From the NCBI GenBank assembly GCA_004558865.1, contig SFCY01000056.1, positions 1 to 14,601 on the forward strand: 14,601 nt of DNA, written 5' to 3'. A model generated the notes under the pieces. It was given only the letters and a program-made list of their open reading frames with translations. It searched no databases and was not told where the DNA came from. Below are positions 8,199-14,363 of the stretch, piece by piece. Numbering within the stretch: the stretch's first letter is position 1; each line of letters opens with the position of its first letter. The DNA comes from Bacteroidales bacterium (lineage in GTDB: Bacteria > Bacteroidota > Bacteroidia > Bacteroidales > Bacteroidaceae). Position numbers and translations under genes: made by a program.

Positions 8199-8559
8199 AT
8201 GATAATTAATTGAACGACATCGCAATTTTTAAACATTAACGTAACTATTCTATGAATCAGCGGACCGTTGCCCTCGCTCATAGCCTCAACGATAGTTCTT
8301 TTCAACCCAATGAAATGGAATCGTAGAACACGCATTCGAGCAATATCATAGAAAAACGAATCGGCAACTTGCACCCGCGATAGACTTGAGGAGGCGACCT
8401 CTCTCTGCCCCCGGGCAAGCCCCATATAGCCGGCCATCCCAGACTGCGGCACCAACGCGCCTGAGCCAGGGGGTATTCATGATTCAGCCTTATCGAGACT
8501 GGCCGTTGGACAGATGATTGGACAGCGGTCAACATTTGTCTTGTTTTTTTGTGGTTTTC

Positions 8560-8590
8560 TTGTTGTGACAAAATATATTTCATAACTTTG
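8560..8590 (+). promoter_or_regulatory. Promoter of the LplA-LipA fusion gene
   Basis: TTG at 8560-8562, a 20-bp spacer, then TAACTTTG at 8583-8590 together fit the Bacteroidota consensus TTTG-N19-21-TAnnTTTG well. Transcription would begin near 8595, about 17 nt before the ATG at 8612. This also rules out the in-frame start at 8549, which would precede the promoter box. Confidence 0.75.
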
Positions 8591-8611
8591 CAGACACTCA
8601 ATGAACATGAC

Positions 8612-10444
8612 ATGAAATATATAGTTATTCCAGAACAGCCCAAGGAGCGGATGACTCCCGCCTTCTACTTTGCCGTGGAGGAGTATGTGGCCAACCATTT
8701 CACTGACGATGAGTATTTCTTTGTGTGGTGCGTGCCGCCCACCCTCATGGTGGGGCGCAACCAGCTCGTGGCCAACGAGGTGAACATGGACTATTGCCGG
8801 GAGCATGGCATCGGCGTGTTCCGGCGCAAGAGTGGGGGAGGGTGCGTCTTTGCCGACGAGGGCTGCCTCCAGTTCTCCTATATCGTGAAAGCCGAAAAGG
8901 TGGAGGAGACTTTCCGCAAGTATATGGGCACCACAGCCTCGGTGCTGCAGCAGGCCGGCATACCGGCCGAGGTGACGGGCAGGAACGACATCCTCATCGA
9001 CGGGATGAAGGTGGCTGGCGCCGCCTTCTACACCGCCCCCCACCGCAACATCATGCACAACACGCTGCTCTTCAGCTCCGACCTCGACGTGCTGCGCCAC
9101 TGCATCGCCACCCACAAGGAGAAACTGCCCACGAAGGGCGTGGCGTCGCAGCGCAAGGTGGTGACGAATGTGGGCGACTACACCCGCATGACGAAAGAGG
9201 AGCTGGTCAGCTTCGCGCGGCAGAAAATCTGCGGCGACGAGGCGCGCACGCTGACACAGGCCGACATGGACAACATCGGCGAGCTGGAGAGGGTGTGGAA
9301 AAGCAAGGAGTTCATCTTTGGCAACGACCCGTCGTTCACCCTTGTGAGGAAGCACCGCTTTCCCGAGGTGGGGCTGGTGACGGCCTATCTGGAGATAAAA
9401 AACGGTCTCATCGAGTCGCTGACCCTCACGGGCGACTATTTCCCCCTGCAGGACCTCTCGCCCATAGTCGCCGCCTTGAGGCGCGTGAGGTTTGAGCGGG
9501 AAGCGGTGGAGGCTGCCCTCGGCGGCCTGGATGCGTCGGCCTTCATCCGCGGCATGAGCAACGCCAAGCTGCTGCGGCTGCTCTTCGGCCGGGAGCCCCA
9601 CGTGGCGAAGCCGGCATGGCTGCGCACCAGCATGCTCACCAACCAGCACTTTGGCGAGACCCAATCTGTGATACGCCACAACAGTCTGCACACCATCTGC
9701 GAGAGCGGACTGTGCCCCAACCGCAACGAGTGCTGGCGGTTGGGCACGGCCACTTTCATGATAGGCGGCGACATCTGCACCCGCCACTGCCGCTTCTGCA
9801 ACACGCTCTCGGGGCGGCCGCGCCCTTTGGACGCGTTGGAGCCTCTGAAGGTGGCCCAGTCGGTCAGGCAGATGAAGCTGCGCTATGCGGTCATCACGTC
9901 GGTGGACCGTGACGACCTGCCCGACTATGGGGCCGGCCACTGGATAGAGACCGTGAGGGAGATAAAAAGGCTCAACCCCGCCACGGGCATCGAGCTGCTC
10001 ATCCCCGATTTTGGTGGCGACAGGGAGTTGATAGGGAGCGTGTTGGAAACCCGCCCCAATGTCGTGGGCCACAACATGGAGACTGTGAGGCGGCTCACAC
10101 CCGAGGTGCGCTCGGTGGCTACCTACGACCGTAGTCTGGCTGTGCTCAGCACCATAGCCGAAGCTGGGGTGAGGTGCAAGACGGGCATGATGTTGGGGCT
10201 TGGCGAGACGGAGGAGGATGTGCTGCAGGCCATGGACGACATTTTGGCAACGGGCTGCAGCATCCTCACGTTGGGCCAATACCTGCAGCCCACGGCCCAC
10301 CATCTGCCGGTGAGGGAATACATATCGCCCCAGCGTTTCGCCGAGTATAGGAAGACAGCCTTGGCCAAGGGCTTCAAATATGTGGAGAGTGGCCCCTTGG
10401 TGCGGTCCTCCTACCACGCCGAAAGCGTGTTGCGGGGAGAGTAG
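8612..10444 (+). CDS. Bifunctional lipoate-protein ligase / lipoyl synthase fusion
   Basis: One 610-aa chain joins two lipoylation enzymes. Residues 1 to about 325 are a lipoate-protein ligase (LplA type), which attaches lipoate or octanoate to 2-oxoacid dehydrogenase and glycine-cleavage proteins. It shows the RRKSGGGCVF motif at 71-80, the catalytic lysine K133 in DGMKVAG, and a C-terminal accessory domain at about 240-325. Residues from about 340 on are lipoyl synthase (LipA), which inserts two sulfurs into protein-bound octanoate. Its auxiliary cluster cysteines are C363, C368 and C374 (CX4CX5C), the radical-SAM cysteines C389, C393 and C396 (CX3CX2C), and the closing RSSYHAE is at 598-604. 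All key residues are intact, so both halves should be active. There is no frameshift or stop at the junction. It is transcribed alone and divergently from alaS. Confidence 0.93.
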   Translation: MKYIVIPEQPKERMTPAFYFAVEEYVANHFTDDEYFFVWCVPPTLMVGRNQLVANEVNMDYCREHGIGVFRRKSGGGCVFADEGCLQFSYIVKAEKVEETFRKYMGTTASVLQQAGIPAEVTGRNDILIDGMKVAGAAFYTAPHRNIMHNTLLFSSDLDVLRHCIATHKEKLPTKGVASQRKVVTNVGDYTRMTKEELVSFARQKICGDEARTLTQADMDNIGELERVWKSKEFIFGNDPSFTLVRKHRFPEVGLVTAYLEIKNGLIESLTLTGDYFPLQDLSPIVAALRRVRFEREAVEAALGGLDASAFIRGMSNAKLLRLLFGREPHVAKPAWLRTSMLTNQHFGETQSVIRHNSLHTICESGLCPNRNECWRLGTATFMIGGDICTRHCRFCNTLSGRPRPLDALEPLKVAQSVRQMKLRYAVITSVDRDDLPDYGAGHWIETVREIKRLNPATGIELLIPDFGGDRELIGSVLETRPNVVGHNMETVRRLTPEVRSVATYDRSLAVLSTIAEAGVRCKTGMMLGLGETEEDVLQAMDDILATGCSILTLGQYLQPTAHHLPVREYISPQRFAEYRKTALAKGFKYVESGPLVRSSYHAESVLRGE

Positions 10445-10457
10445 GGGGCACCCACCC

Positions 10458-10521
10458 ACCCCTAACCCAAGAACTCACCCCTAACCCCTCCCTACGAAGG
10501 GAGGGGAAACCCCAATCGCCC
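10458..10521. repeat. C-rich repeat, left copy of an inverted pair
   Basis: The phrase CACCCCTAACCCCTCCCT, the hairpin and the following CCCAATCGCCC recur in reverse complement at about 12013-12069. Similarity extends outward to CTAA..AAGAAC on both sides. The two copies face each other across the Rpn gene. Such C/G-rich hairpins are common between genes in Bacteroidota, so their pairing here may or may not be specific. Confidence 0.75.
10485..10506 (+). terminator. G-rich hairpin after the LplA-LipA gene
   Basis: CCCCTCCCT (10485-10493), loop ACGA, then AGGGAGGGG (10498-10506) form a perfect 9-bp stem 40 bp after the stop codon. There is no U-run, so factor-independent termination is uncertain. 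The same hairpin recurs inverted at 12027-12047, and it belongs to a wider repeat (see 10458-10521). Confidence 0.55.
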
Positions 10522-10548
10522 CCAAGACAAGGATACAAAAGCGAGCAT

Positions 10549-10608
10549 CCGCTGCAGGGGCCGTGTAGGTAGGGTTAGGGCCGGCACGATGCACGGCCCC
10601 TGCGGCGG
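10549..10608. repeat. GC-rich palindrome, left copy
   Basis: CCGCTGCAGGGGCCGTG (10549-10565) pairs with CACGGCCCCTGCGGCGG (10592-10608) over 17 positions with a single T-G wobble, around a 26-nt loop. A related palindrome lies at 11953-11992, on the other side of the Rpn gene. Confidence 0.85.
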
Positions 10609-10822
10609 GTGTGGCCTTTGCGTTCTCTGCGCCTTTGCGAGAAAAGACTTGGATCGAATGCCTCGTGCGCCCGCTTATTTTATGCGCCTCGAGGCGCAAT
10701 TTTGTGCCAAGGCATAGCCATCCTTTATTCATGAATGTGGCTATAGCCCCTGCATTGTCGGGCGCACCAATTGAAGCCTGCAAGTTTCCAGCCAAGGAGT
10801 CGGAAACTATCAGTCCAAATAA

Positions 10823-10854
10823 TTTGCAGATATAAAAAACAATTCCTATATTTG
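10823..10854 (+). promoter_or_regulatory. Promoter of the Rpn gene
   Basis: TTTG at 10823-10826, a 20-bp spacer and TATATTTG at 10847-10854 give a full match to the Bacteroidota consensus TTTG-N19-21-TAnnTTTG. Initiation near 10859 would leave a leader of about 12 nt before the ATG at 10871. Confidence 0.8.
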
Positions 10855-10870
10855 CATCAGAAACCCCTAA

Positions 10871-11776
10871 ATGAGCAAAGACATGACAGATAGAAGCATA
10901 CGGGAGATAGAGGAAATGGGAGAAAGCAAATTTATCAATCCCTACACGGACTTCGGCTTTAAGAAGTTGTTTGGGTCCCCTCTAAACAAGGAATTGCTGA
11001 TTAGCTTCCTCAATTCTCTCTTCGATAAAAAGGAGGAGGTGAAGGACCTTACTTATCTCAATGGCGAGAATCTCGGCAATGGTTATGGCGACCGCCGTGC
11101 CATCTTTGATGTTTATTGTGAGAACGAGCAGGGCGAGACGTTCATCGTCGAGATGCAGAAGGCGGAGCAACAGTTCTTCAAGGACAGGAGCGTATTCTAT
11201 TCCACCTTCCCTATCCAGAACCAGGGAAAGAAAGGTGTTTGGGATTTCAGGCTCAAAGGTGTCTATACGGTTGGAATCTTGGATTTCGTCTTCCCCGACA
11301 ACGAATACTCCAAGGACAGTCTTCGGCACGAGGTGAAGTTGGTGGATGTAGAGGACAAGCATGTGTTCTACGACAAGCTGACATTCCTCTATCTTGAGAT
11401 GCCAAAGTTCACCAAGAAGGAAGAGGAGTTGGCGACAATGTATGACAAATGGCTCTATGTCCTTCACAATCTTTCCCGTCTGATGGAGCGTCCCGCTGCA
11501 TTGCGGGAGCGCGTCTTCAAACGGCTTTTTGACCAGGCGGAGATTGCGAAATATTCTCCCAAGGAGCGTCAGGACTATGAGGACAGCTTGAGGGTCTATC
11601 GGGATATGAAGAACGTCCTCGACACAGCAGAGTTGAAAGGCATGAAGAAAGGTCTCGAACAGGGCGCGCTCGAAGAAAAAAGAAAGAATGCAAAGGCAAT
11701 GAAAGCCTTGGGCCTGCCATTGGAGACGATTGCAAAGGTGACAGGAATGTCTGCTGAAGACATTGCAAAGCTGTAG
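10871..11776 (+). CDS. Rpn-family recombination-promoting nuclease / PDDEXK_2 transposase-like protein
   Basis: The 301-aa protein belongs to the Rpn / PD-(D/E)XK nuclease family transposase group (PDDEXK_2). The N-terminal signature FINPYTDFGFKKLFG is at 21-35. The nuclease core has D80 (RRAIFD) and the E94-x-Q96 motif (FIVEMQ), the ExQ variant normal for this family. The C-terminus has a charged helix and ends with the short motif LGLPLETIAKVTGMSAEDIAKL-like, typical of the group. E. coli members are DNA endonucleases that promote RecA-independent recombination; the role in Bacteroidota is not settled. The start at 10871 fits the promoter; later Met codons (M5, M16) are possible. The gene is AT-richer by eye than its neighbours and is bracketed by mirrored palindromic repeats, so it may be acquired or mobile. 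Confidence 0.88.
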   Translation: MSKDMTDRSIREIEEMGESKFINPYTDFGFKKLFGSPLNKELLISFLNSLFDKKEEVKDLTYLNGENLGNGYGDRRAIFDVYCENEQGETFIVEMQKAEQQFFKDRSVFYSTFPIQNQGKKGVWDFRLKGVYTVGILDFVFPDNEYSKDSLRHEVKLVDVEDKHVFYDKLTFLYLEMPKFTKKEEELATMYDKWLYVLHNLSRLMERPAALRERVFKRLFDQAEIAKYSPKERQDYEDSLRVYRDMKNVLDTAELKGMKKGLEQGALEEKRKNAKAMKALGLPLETIAKVTGMSAEDIAKL

Positions 11777-11799
11777 AACTTATTATTAGCAACAGGCAA

Positions 11800-11926
11800 G
11801 TAGGAGGCGAGGCGTCCCGCCTTGCAAGGACAGTGCGGCGAGGACGCCACCTCAGACGTAGCAGCCACGCGCCCTGGCCGTCCCGCCTTGCAAGTGCGGT
11901 GCGGCGAGGACGCCGCACCTCCTACT
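11800..11926. repeat. Two GGCGTCC palindromes inside an outer inverted repeat
   Basis: Two related units, about 11811-11848 and 11876-11914, both read GTCCCGCCTTGCAAG followed by GTGCGGCGAGGACGCC with small changes. In each, GGCGTCC (GGCCGTCC in the second) can pair with GGACGCC. The pair is enclosed by GTAGGAGG at about 11800 and CCTCCTAC at 11917-11924, so the whole block is also a large imperfect palindrome. It begins 24 bp after the Rpn stop codon. Confidence 0.75.
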
Positions 11927-11952
11927 GCCGGATCAGTGAACAAAAGTTTTAT

Positions 11953-11992
11953 CCGCTGCAGGGGCCGGTGCAAGGCACGGCTCCTGCGGCGG
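11953..11992. repeat. GC-rich palindrome, right copy
   Basis: CCGCTGCAGGGGCCG (11953-11967) pairs with CACGGCTCCTGCGGCGG (11976-11992) with a few mismatches and a short loop. The left arm matches the arm at 10549 exactly for 15 bases; the loops differ. It mirrors the left copy across the Rpn gene. Confidence 0.8.
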
Positions 11993-12012
11993 ATGCAAGC
12001 ATCTCCTTAGAA

Positions 12013-12069
12013 GGGCGATTGGGATTCCCCTCCCTTTTAGGGAGGGGTTAGGGGTGGGTTCTTAGGTGG
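12013..12069. repeat. C-rich repeat, right copy of the inverted pair
   Basis: The reverse complement reads CACCCCTAACCCCTCCCT, then the hairpin and CCCAATCGCCC, as in the left copy at 10458-10521. The two copies are in opposite orientation and form the outermost repeats around the Rpn gene. Confidence 0.75.
12027..12047. terminator. Hairpin between convergent Rpn and dacB genes
   Basis: CCCCTCCCT (12027-12035), loop TTT, then AGGGAGGGG (12039-12047) form a perfect 9-bp stem between two convergent stop codons. It could act as a bidirectional terminator. No clean U-run follows on either strand, so this is likely but not certain. Confidence 0.5.
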
Positions 12070-12079
12070 TGAGTCTTCT

Positions 12080-13333
12080 TTAGGGCTGGCAGAGGATGGT
12101 GCAGACGCGGTCCTGGAATCGTCGCCCGTTGCGGCCGTGCATCAGCCCCTGATTGATGATGCTGAAGCAGAGGAGGTGGCCGTTGGCAGCCCGGCAGTAG
12201 CCGCAGAGCGAGCTGATGCCGGTCACGGTGCCGGTCTTGGCGTGGACGTTGCCACTCGTGAACGAGCCGCGCATGCGGGAGCGCAAGGTGCCGTCTGTGC
12301 CGGCGATGGGCAGCGAAGGATAAAGATGGAGATAGATGTTCTGGTTCTGCCAGGCATAGCGCAGCAGCCGAACCTCCAATTCGGGACTTACATAATTATA
12401 TAGGGAGAGACCAGAGCCGTCGGCTATCTGATAGCGGTCGGGGTCGAGCCCCACCTTTTGGATGAGCCGGTTGATGACGCGCCGTGCGTCGCGTGCCGTT
12501 GCCGGACGCTCGCCCGTGGAGGCGGCAATCTGATAGAACATGGATTCGGCGTAGAGGTTGTCGCTCTCCTTGAGCATCTTCATCAGTATCTGGTCGATGG
12601 TGTGGAAGCGTGTGACGATGCAGTTGGCGTCGGCGGGCTTCCGCGCCGTGGAGGTGAACGCGTCGACGTAGATTCCCGCCTCTTGGAGCTGGCGGCGGAA
12701 ACGGGCCATGAACTCATCCTTTCGGGCGAAGACGAGAGGGGAGAGCACGGGATTGTCGTCGTCCCAGCACCATCCCTCACCGAGCAGGTTCTCGTCCTTC
12801 ATGCTTCTGTCGGCGTAGAGCGTGCCGCGTATGGTGTCGACGCCCATCTTGCGCAGGCTCTCCACGAAGGCCCGCATGTCGTCGAGGTTGAAGCGCGGGT
12901 CGAAGCCGCCCTCCACATAGACGTCGCCCTGCAGCACGCCGTCGGCCACGCTGCCCGTATAGCAGAGTTCGGTCTTGAACTGGTAGCTGCCGCCCAAACG
13001 GTCGAGGGCGGTGATGGCGGTGATGGTCTTCAGCGTGGAGGCCGGCCGCATCAGTTGTCGTTCGTTGTGGCGATAGATGGCGGAGTCGGCGGTGAGGTCG
13101 TAGACCATGATTCCCACCTGCGACGTTTGGAACATGTCGTCGGTCAGAAGCCTGTTGATGTGATAGACCACCGACTCCGGCCACGGCAAGGCCACAGAGT
13201 CGGCTTTGAGCGTGTCGGTGGCGATGGAATCGCTAACACTGTCGCTCTCTATCTCAAAATCTGTTTGCGCGGCTCCTTGCAAGCAGCAAAGGGAGAGCAA
13301 CAAGCCAAGAACCCAAATTTTCAAATCTGTCAT
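12080..13333 (-). CDS. dacB: D-alanyl-D-alanine carboxypeptidase/endopeptidase, PBP4 type (peptidase S13)
   Basis: This periplasmic penicillin-binding protein trims or cleaves peptidoglycan cross-links. The 417-aa product starts with a signal peptide (residues 1 to about 22, MTDLKIWVLGLLLSLCCLQG, probable cut after GAA). It carries the three serine-enzyme motifs: S99-x-x-K102 (ASTLK), S257-D-N259 (ESDNLYAE) and K366-T-G368 (HAKTGTV). The DGSGLSLYNYVSP stretch is typical of S13. The start at 13333 is chosen because it begins the signal peptide; upstream codons of the same frame run into the 62-bp repeats. The spacing from SxxK to SxN (158 residues) is far shorter than in E. coli PBP4 (about 244), so an inserted domain is probably reduced or lost. 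The gene converges on the Rpn gene. Confidence 0.92.
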   Translation of the reverse strand: MTDLKIWVLGLLLSLCCLQGAAQTDFEIESDSVSDSIATDTLKADSVALPWPESVVYHINRLLTDDMFQTSQVGIMVYDLTADSAIYRHNERQLMRPASTLKTITAITALDRLGGSYQFKTELCYTGSVADGVLQGDVYVEGGFDPRFNLDDMRAFVESLRKMGVDTIRGTLYADRSMKDENLLGEGWCWDDDNPVLSPLVFARKDEFMARFRRQLQEAGIYVDAFTSTARKPADANCIVTRFHTIDQILMKMLKESDNLYAESMFYQIAASTGERPATARDARRVINRLIQKVGLDPDRYQIADGSGLSLYNYVSPELEVRLLRYAWQNQNIYLHLYPSLPIAGTDGTLRSRMRGSFTSGNVHAKTGTVTGISSLCGYCRAANGHLLCFSIINQGLMHGRNGRRFQDRVCTILCQP

Positions 13334-13352
13334 CTTTTTCAATAAATAAAAG

Positions 13353-13475
13353 CCCGTGCCATCACGGAAGGGCAAGGCTTGGGAGGCTGCTGTGGTACAG
13401 CAGCATACCGAACGCCCGTGCCATCACGGAAAGGCAAGGCCAGGGGGCTGCTGTGGTACAGCGGCATACTGGGCG
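13353..13475. repeat. 62-bp tandem hairpin repeats (two copies plus a decayed third)
   Basis: Units at 13353-13414 and 13415-13475 start CCCGTGCCATCACGG and share most of their bases. Each has two hairpins: CCGTG/CACGG around CCAT, and GCTGCTGT/ACAGCAGC around GGT (ACAGCGGC in the second unit). A third start, CCGTGCC, at about 13476 degenerates into a C-run and a TATCGGAAAG piece before the next gene. The block fills the space between the PH-domain gene and dacB on the same strand, where it could attenuate read-through or stabilise a message (inference). Confidence 0.85.
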
Positions 13476-13505
13476 CCGTGCCCCCCCCCTATCGGAAAGC
13501 GCAGC

Positions 13506-13895
13506 CTATGCATTATGAATGCCTTGCCTCTTCCTCAGCTCTTTTATGAACTCTTCCTCCAAGGCCGGCTCGACGTCGGCAACATGCCCCGCCCCGTATT
13601 CTATGAGCAGGTAGTGCACGATGCCAAAGGTGGTGCGCATGCGACGGCAGTTGGTAATCTCGTCGACGCGAATCCGCCGGGCGCGGCTGAAACGGCCCTT
13701 GTAGATGATGAGCTCGTCGCCGTCGAAAATGTAGGCCGAGTGGAGCACGTGCTCCATGGTGGCCACGACAATCAGCGCCATGCCCCCTCCCAGAAGCACC
13801 TCGCGCTGCCAGAAGAAGTAGACCGCAAGGACCAGGAAGACAATCAAGCCCAACTTGGCCTGTAGGGTGAAGTTGCGTTGGAATGTTCGTTTCAT
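13506..13895 (-). CDS. Small membrane protein with a PH-like domain, function unknown
   Basis: The 129-aa protein has two closely spaced hydrophobic helices (about 13-29 and 34-51). A short beta-rich cytoplasmic part follows (YIFDGDELIIYKGRFSRA, then IRVDEITNCRRM), ending in a charged helix (EEEFIKELRKRQG). This layout matches the bacterial PH (DUF304/YdbS-like) group, whose members are mostly uncharacterised. The domain call is by eye. The start at 13895 (ATG) is chosen over a TTG at 13907, which lies in the likely -7 box at 13905-13912. If the box is real, the leader is only a few nucleotides. It lies upstream of dacB on the same strand, separated by the 62-bp tandem repeats. Confidence 0.7.
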   Translation of the reverse strand: MKRTFQRNFTLQAKLGLIVFLVLAVYFFWQREVLLGGGMALIVVATMEHVLHSAYIFDGDELIIYKGRFSRARRIRVDEITNCRRMRTTFGIVHYLLIEYGAGHVADVEPALEEEFIKELRKRQGIHNA

Positions 13896-13904
13896 AAGAC
13901 GGTG

Positions 13905-13912
13905 CAAAATTA
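13905..13912 (-). promoter_or_regulatory. Probable -7 box of the PH-domain gene
   Basis: On the minus strand this reads TAATTTTG, matching TAnnTTTG. It ends only 9 bp before the ATG at 13895, so the transcript would be almost leaderless. No clear -33 element is seen. Confidence 0.5.
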
Positions 13913-14067
13913 CAAATAATATCTCTAAAAACAGTAAGATGCGGGGATTTTATCTTTGACGGGCAACGCAACCTGAGCGGTCGGGGTATGATAATCCATG
14001 TTTCACGGGTCGGGAACTTGAACGTTCGTCATGCATAATCTATGGGCTGGTTCTAAAAATAGGTTTA

Positions 14068-14335
14068 GGCTGGTTCTATAAATTAGGCAGATAAATCGAT
14101 AAAGAGCAGTTGTTGTTTCGGTCTTCTTCTGCCAGCTATCGAGACTCAAAACGTCAAGTCTCATCGGTCGTGTAGCCCGCTACACTCCCTCTTCAACTTA
14201 CGTTTTGAGTCTCGATATCTTGCAGAACCTTTTCGATAAGCCAAATGAGCAGAGCCAAGCTTGCTTGGACTCTGCCATGGCGAGAAAAGGTGGGCGATAG
14301 GCCAATACGACTCGACCTAATTTTTAGAACCGACC
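14068..14335 (+). repeat. Palindromic MITE-like element, copy 2 (complete, one module)
   Basis: The 268-bp element is bounded by GGCTGGTTCTATAAATTAGG (14068-14087) and CCTAATTTTTAGAACCGACC (14316-14335), terminal inverted repeats matching at 17 of 20 positions. Inside, 14128-14154 and 14200-14226 form a 27-bp inverted repeat with 25 matches, around the hairpin GTGTAGCCCGCTACAC (14170-14185). One 78-bp module (14226-14303) sits between the right arm and the AATACGACTCGACC tail. A further end motif at 14045-14063 suggests an older, partial copy on the left. I cannot see a clear target duplication. It has no coding capacity, so it would need a transposase supplied elsewhere. Confidence 0.8.
14226..14303 (+). 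repeat. Hairpin module, third copy
   Basis: This matches the modules at 76 and 155 at 67 of the first 68 bases (one G-to-C change at 14270, in the stem flank). Its variable tail, TGGGC..GGCCA (14291-14304), can pair with one G-G mismatch. Confidence 0.9.
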
Positions 14336-14363
14336 TATATTCCCTTATAGCCTTCTTTACTTT

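Larger units (their letters stand above)
8146..8611. other. Divergent intergenic region between alaS and the LplA-LipA fusion
   Basis: This 466-bp stretch separates two divergent genes and holds both their promoter boxes (8191-8198 minus, 8583-8590 plus). The middle, about 8250-8510, is more GC-rich and unlike a simple spacer. A 90-codon minus-strand frame (8183-8455) runs through it, but it would end over the alaS -7 box and resembles nothing I know. I see no tRNA or recognised RNA family. A decayed gene or an unknown RNA leader cannot be excluded. Confidence 0.5.
10445..10870. other. Intergenic region upstream of the Rpn gene
   Basis: This 426-bp stretch has no gene. In order it holds the C-rich repeat (10458-10521), the GC-rich palindrome (10549-10608), a repetitive phrase with two CCTTTGCG units (10614-10644), the perfect palindrome GCGCCTCGAGGCGC (10684-10697), a small stem ATAGCCA/TGGCTAT (10714-10720 with 10738-10744), and the Rpn promoter (10823-10854). 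A 74-codon plus-strand frame at 10611-10835 crosses these repeats and is not believed. Confidence 0.65.
11777..12079. other. Intergenic region downstream of the Rpn gene
   Basis: This 303-bp stretch has no gene. It is filled almost entirely by the paired GGCGTCC palindromes (11800-11926), the GC-rich palindrome (11953-11992) and the C-rich repeat with its hairpin (12013-12069). Short frames across it are repeat translations. Confidence 0.7.

Noticed and set aside
8183..8455. Minus-strand frame of 90 codons in the alaS spacer
   Set aside because: Its end overlaps the likely alaS -7 box, it has no promoter of its own, and I recognise no protein in it. It is kept only as an open question among the findings.
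8477..10459. Long minus-strand open frame of 660 codons opposite the LplA-LipA gene
   Set aside because: The plus strand encodes two well-recognised enzymes with all motifs. The antisense frame is a by-product of GC-rich codons and resembles no family.
13951..13958. TATCTTTG on the plus strand, a possible promoter reading into the right-edge repeats
   Set aside because: There is no TTG/TTTG at the proper spacing and no gene downstream. A small RNA could be made but nothing else supports it.
1..14335. Direct repeats at 1-266 and 14068-14335 read as ends of a circular or composite element
   Set aside because: The enclosed genes (dnaG, alaS, queDE) are core chromosomal genes, no transposase, integrase or plasmid functions are present, and a third copy at the edge is inverted.
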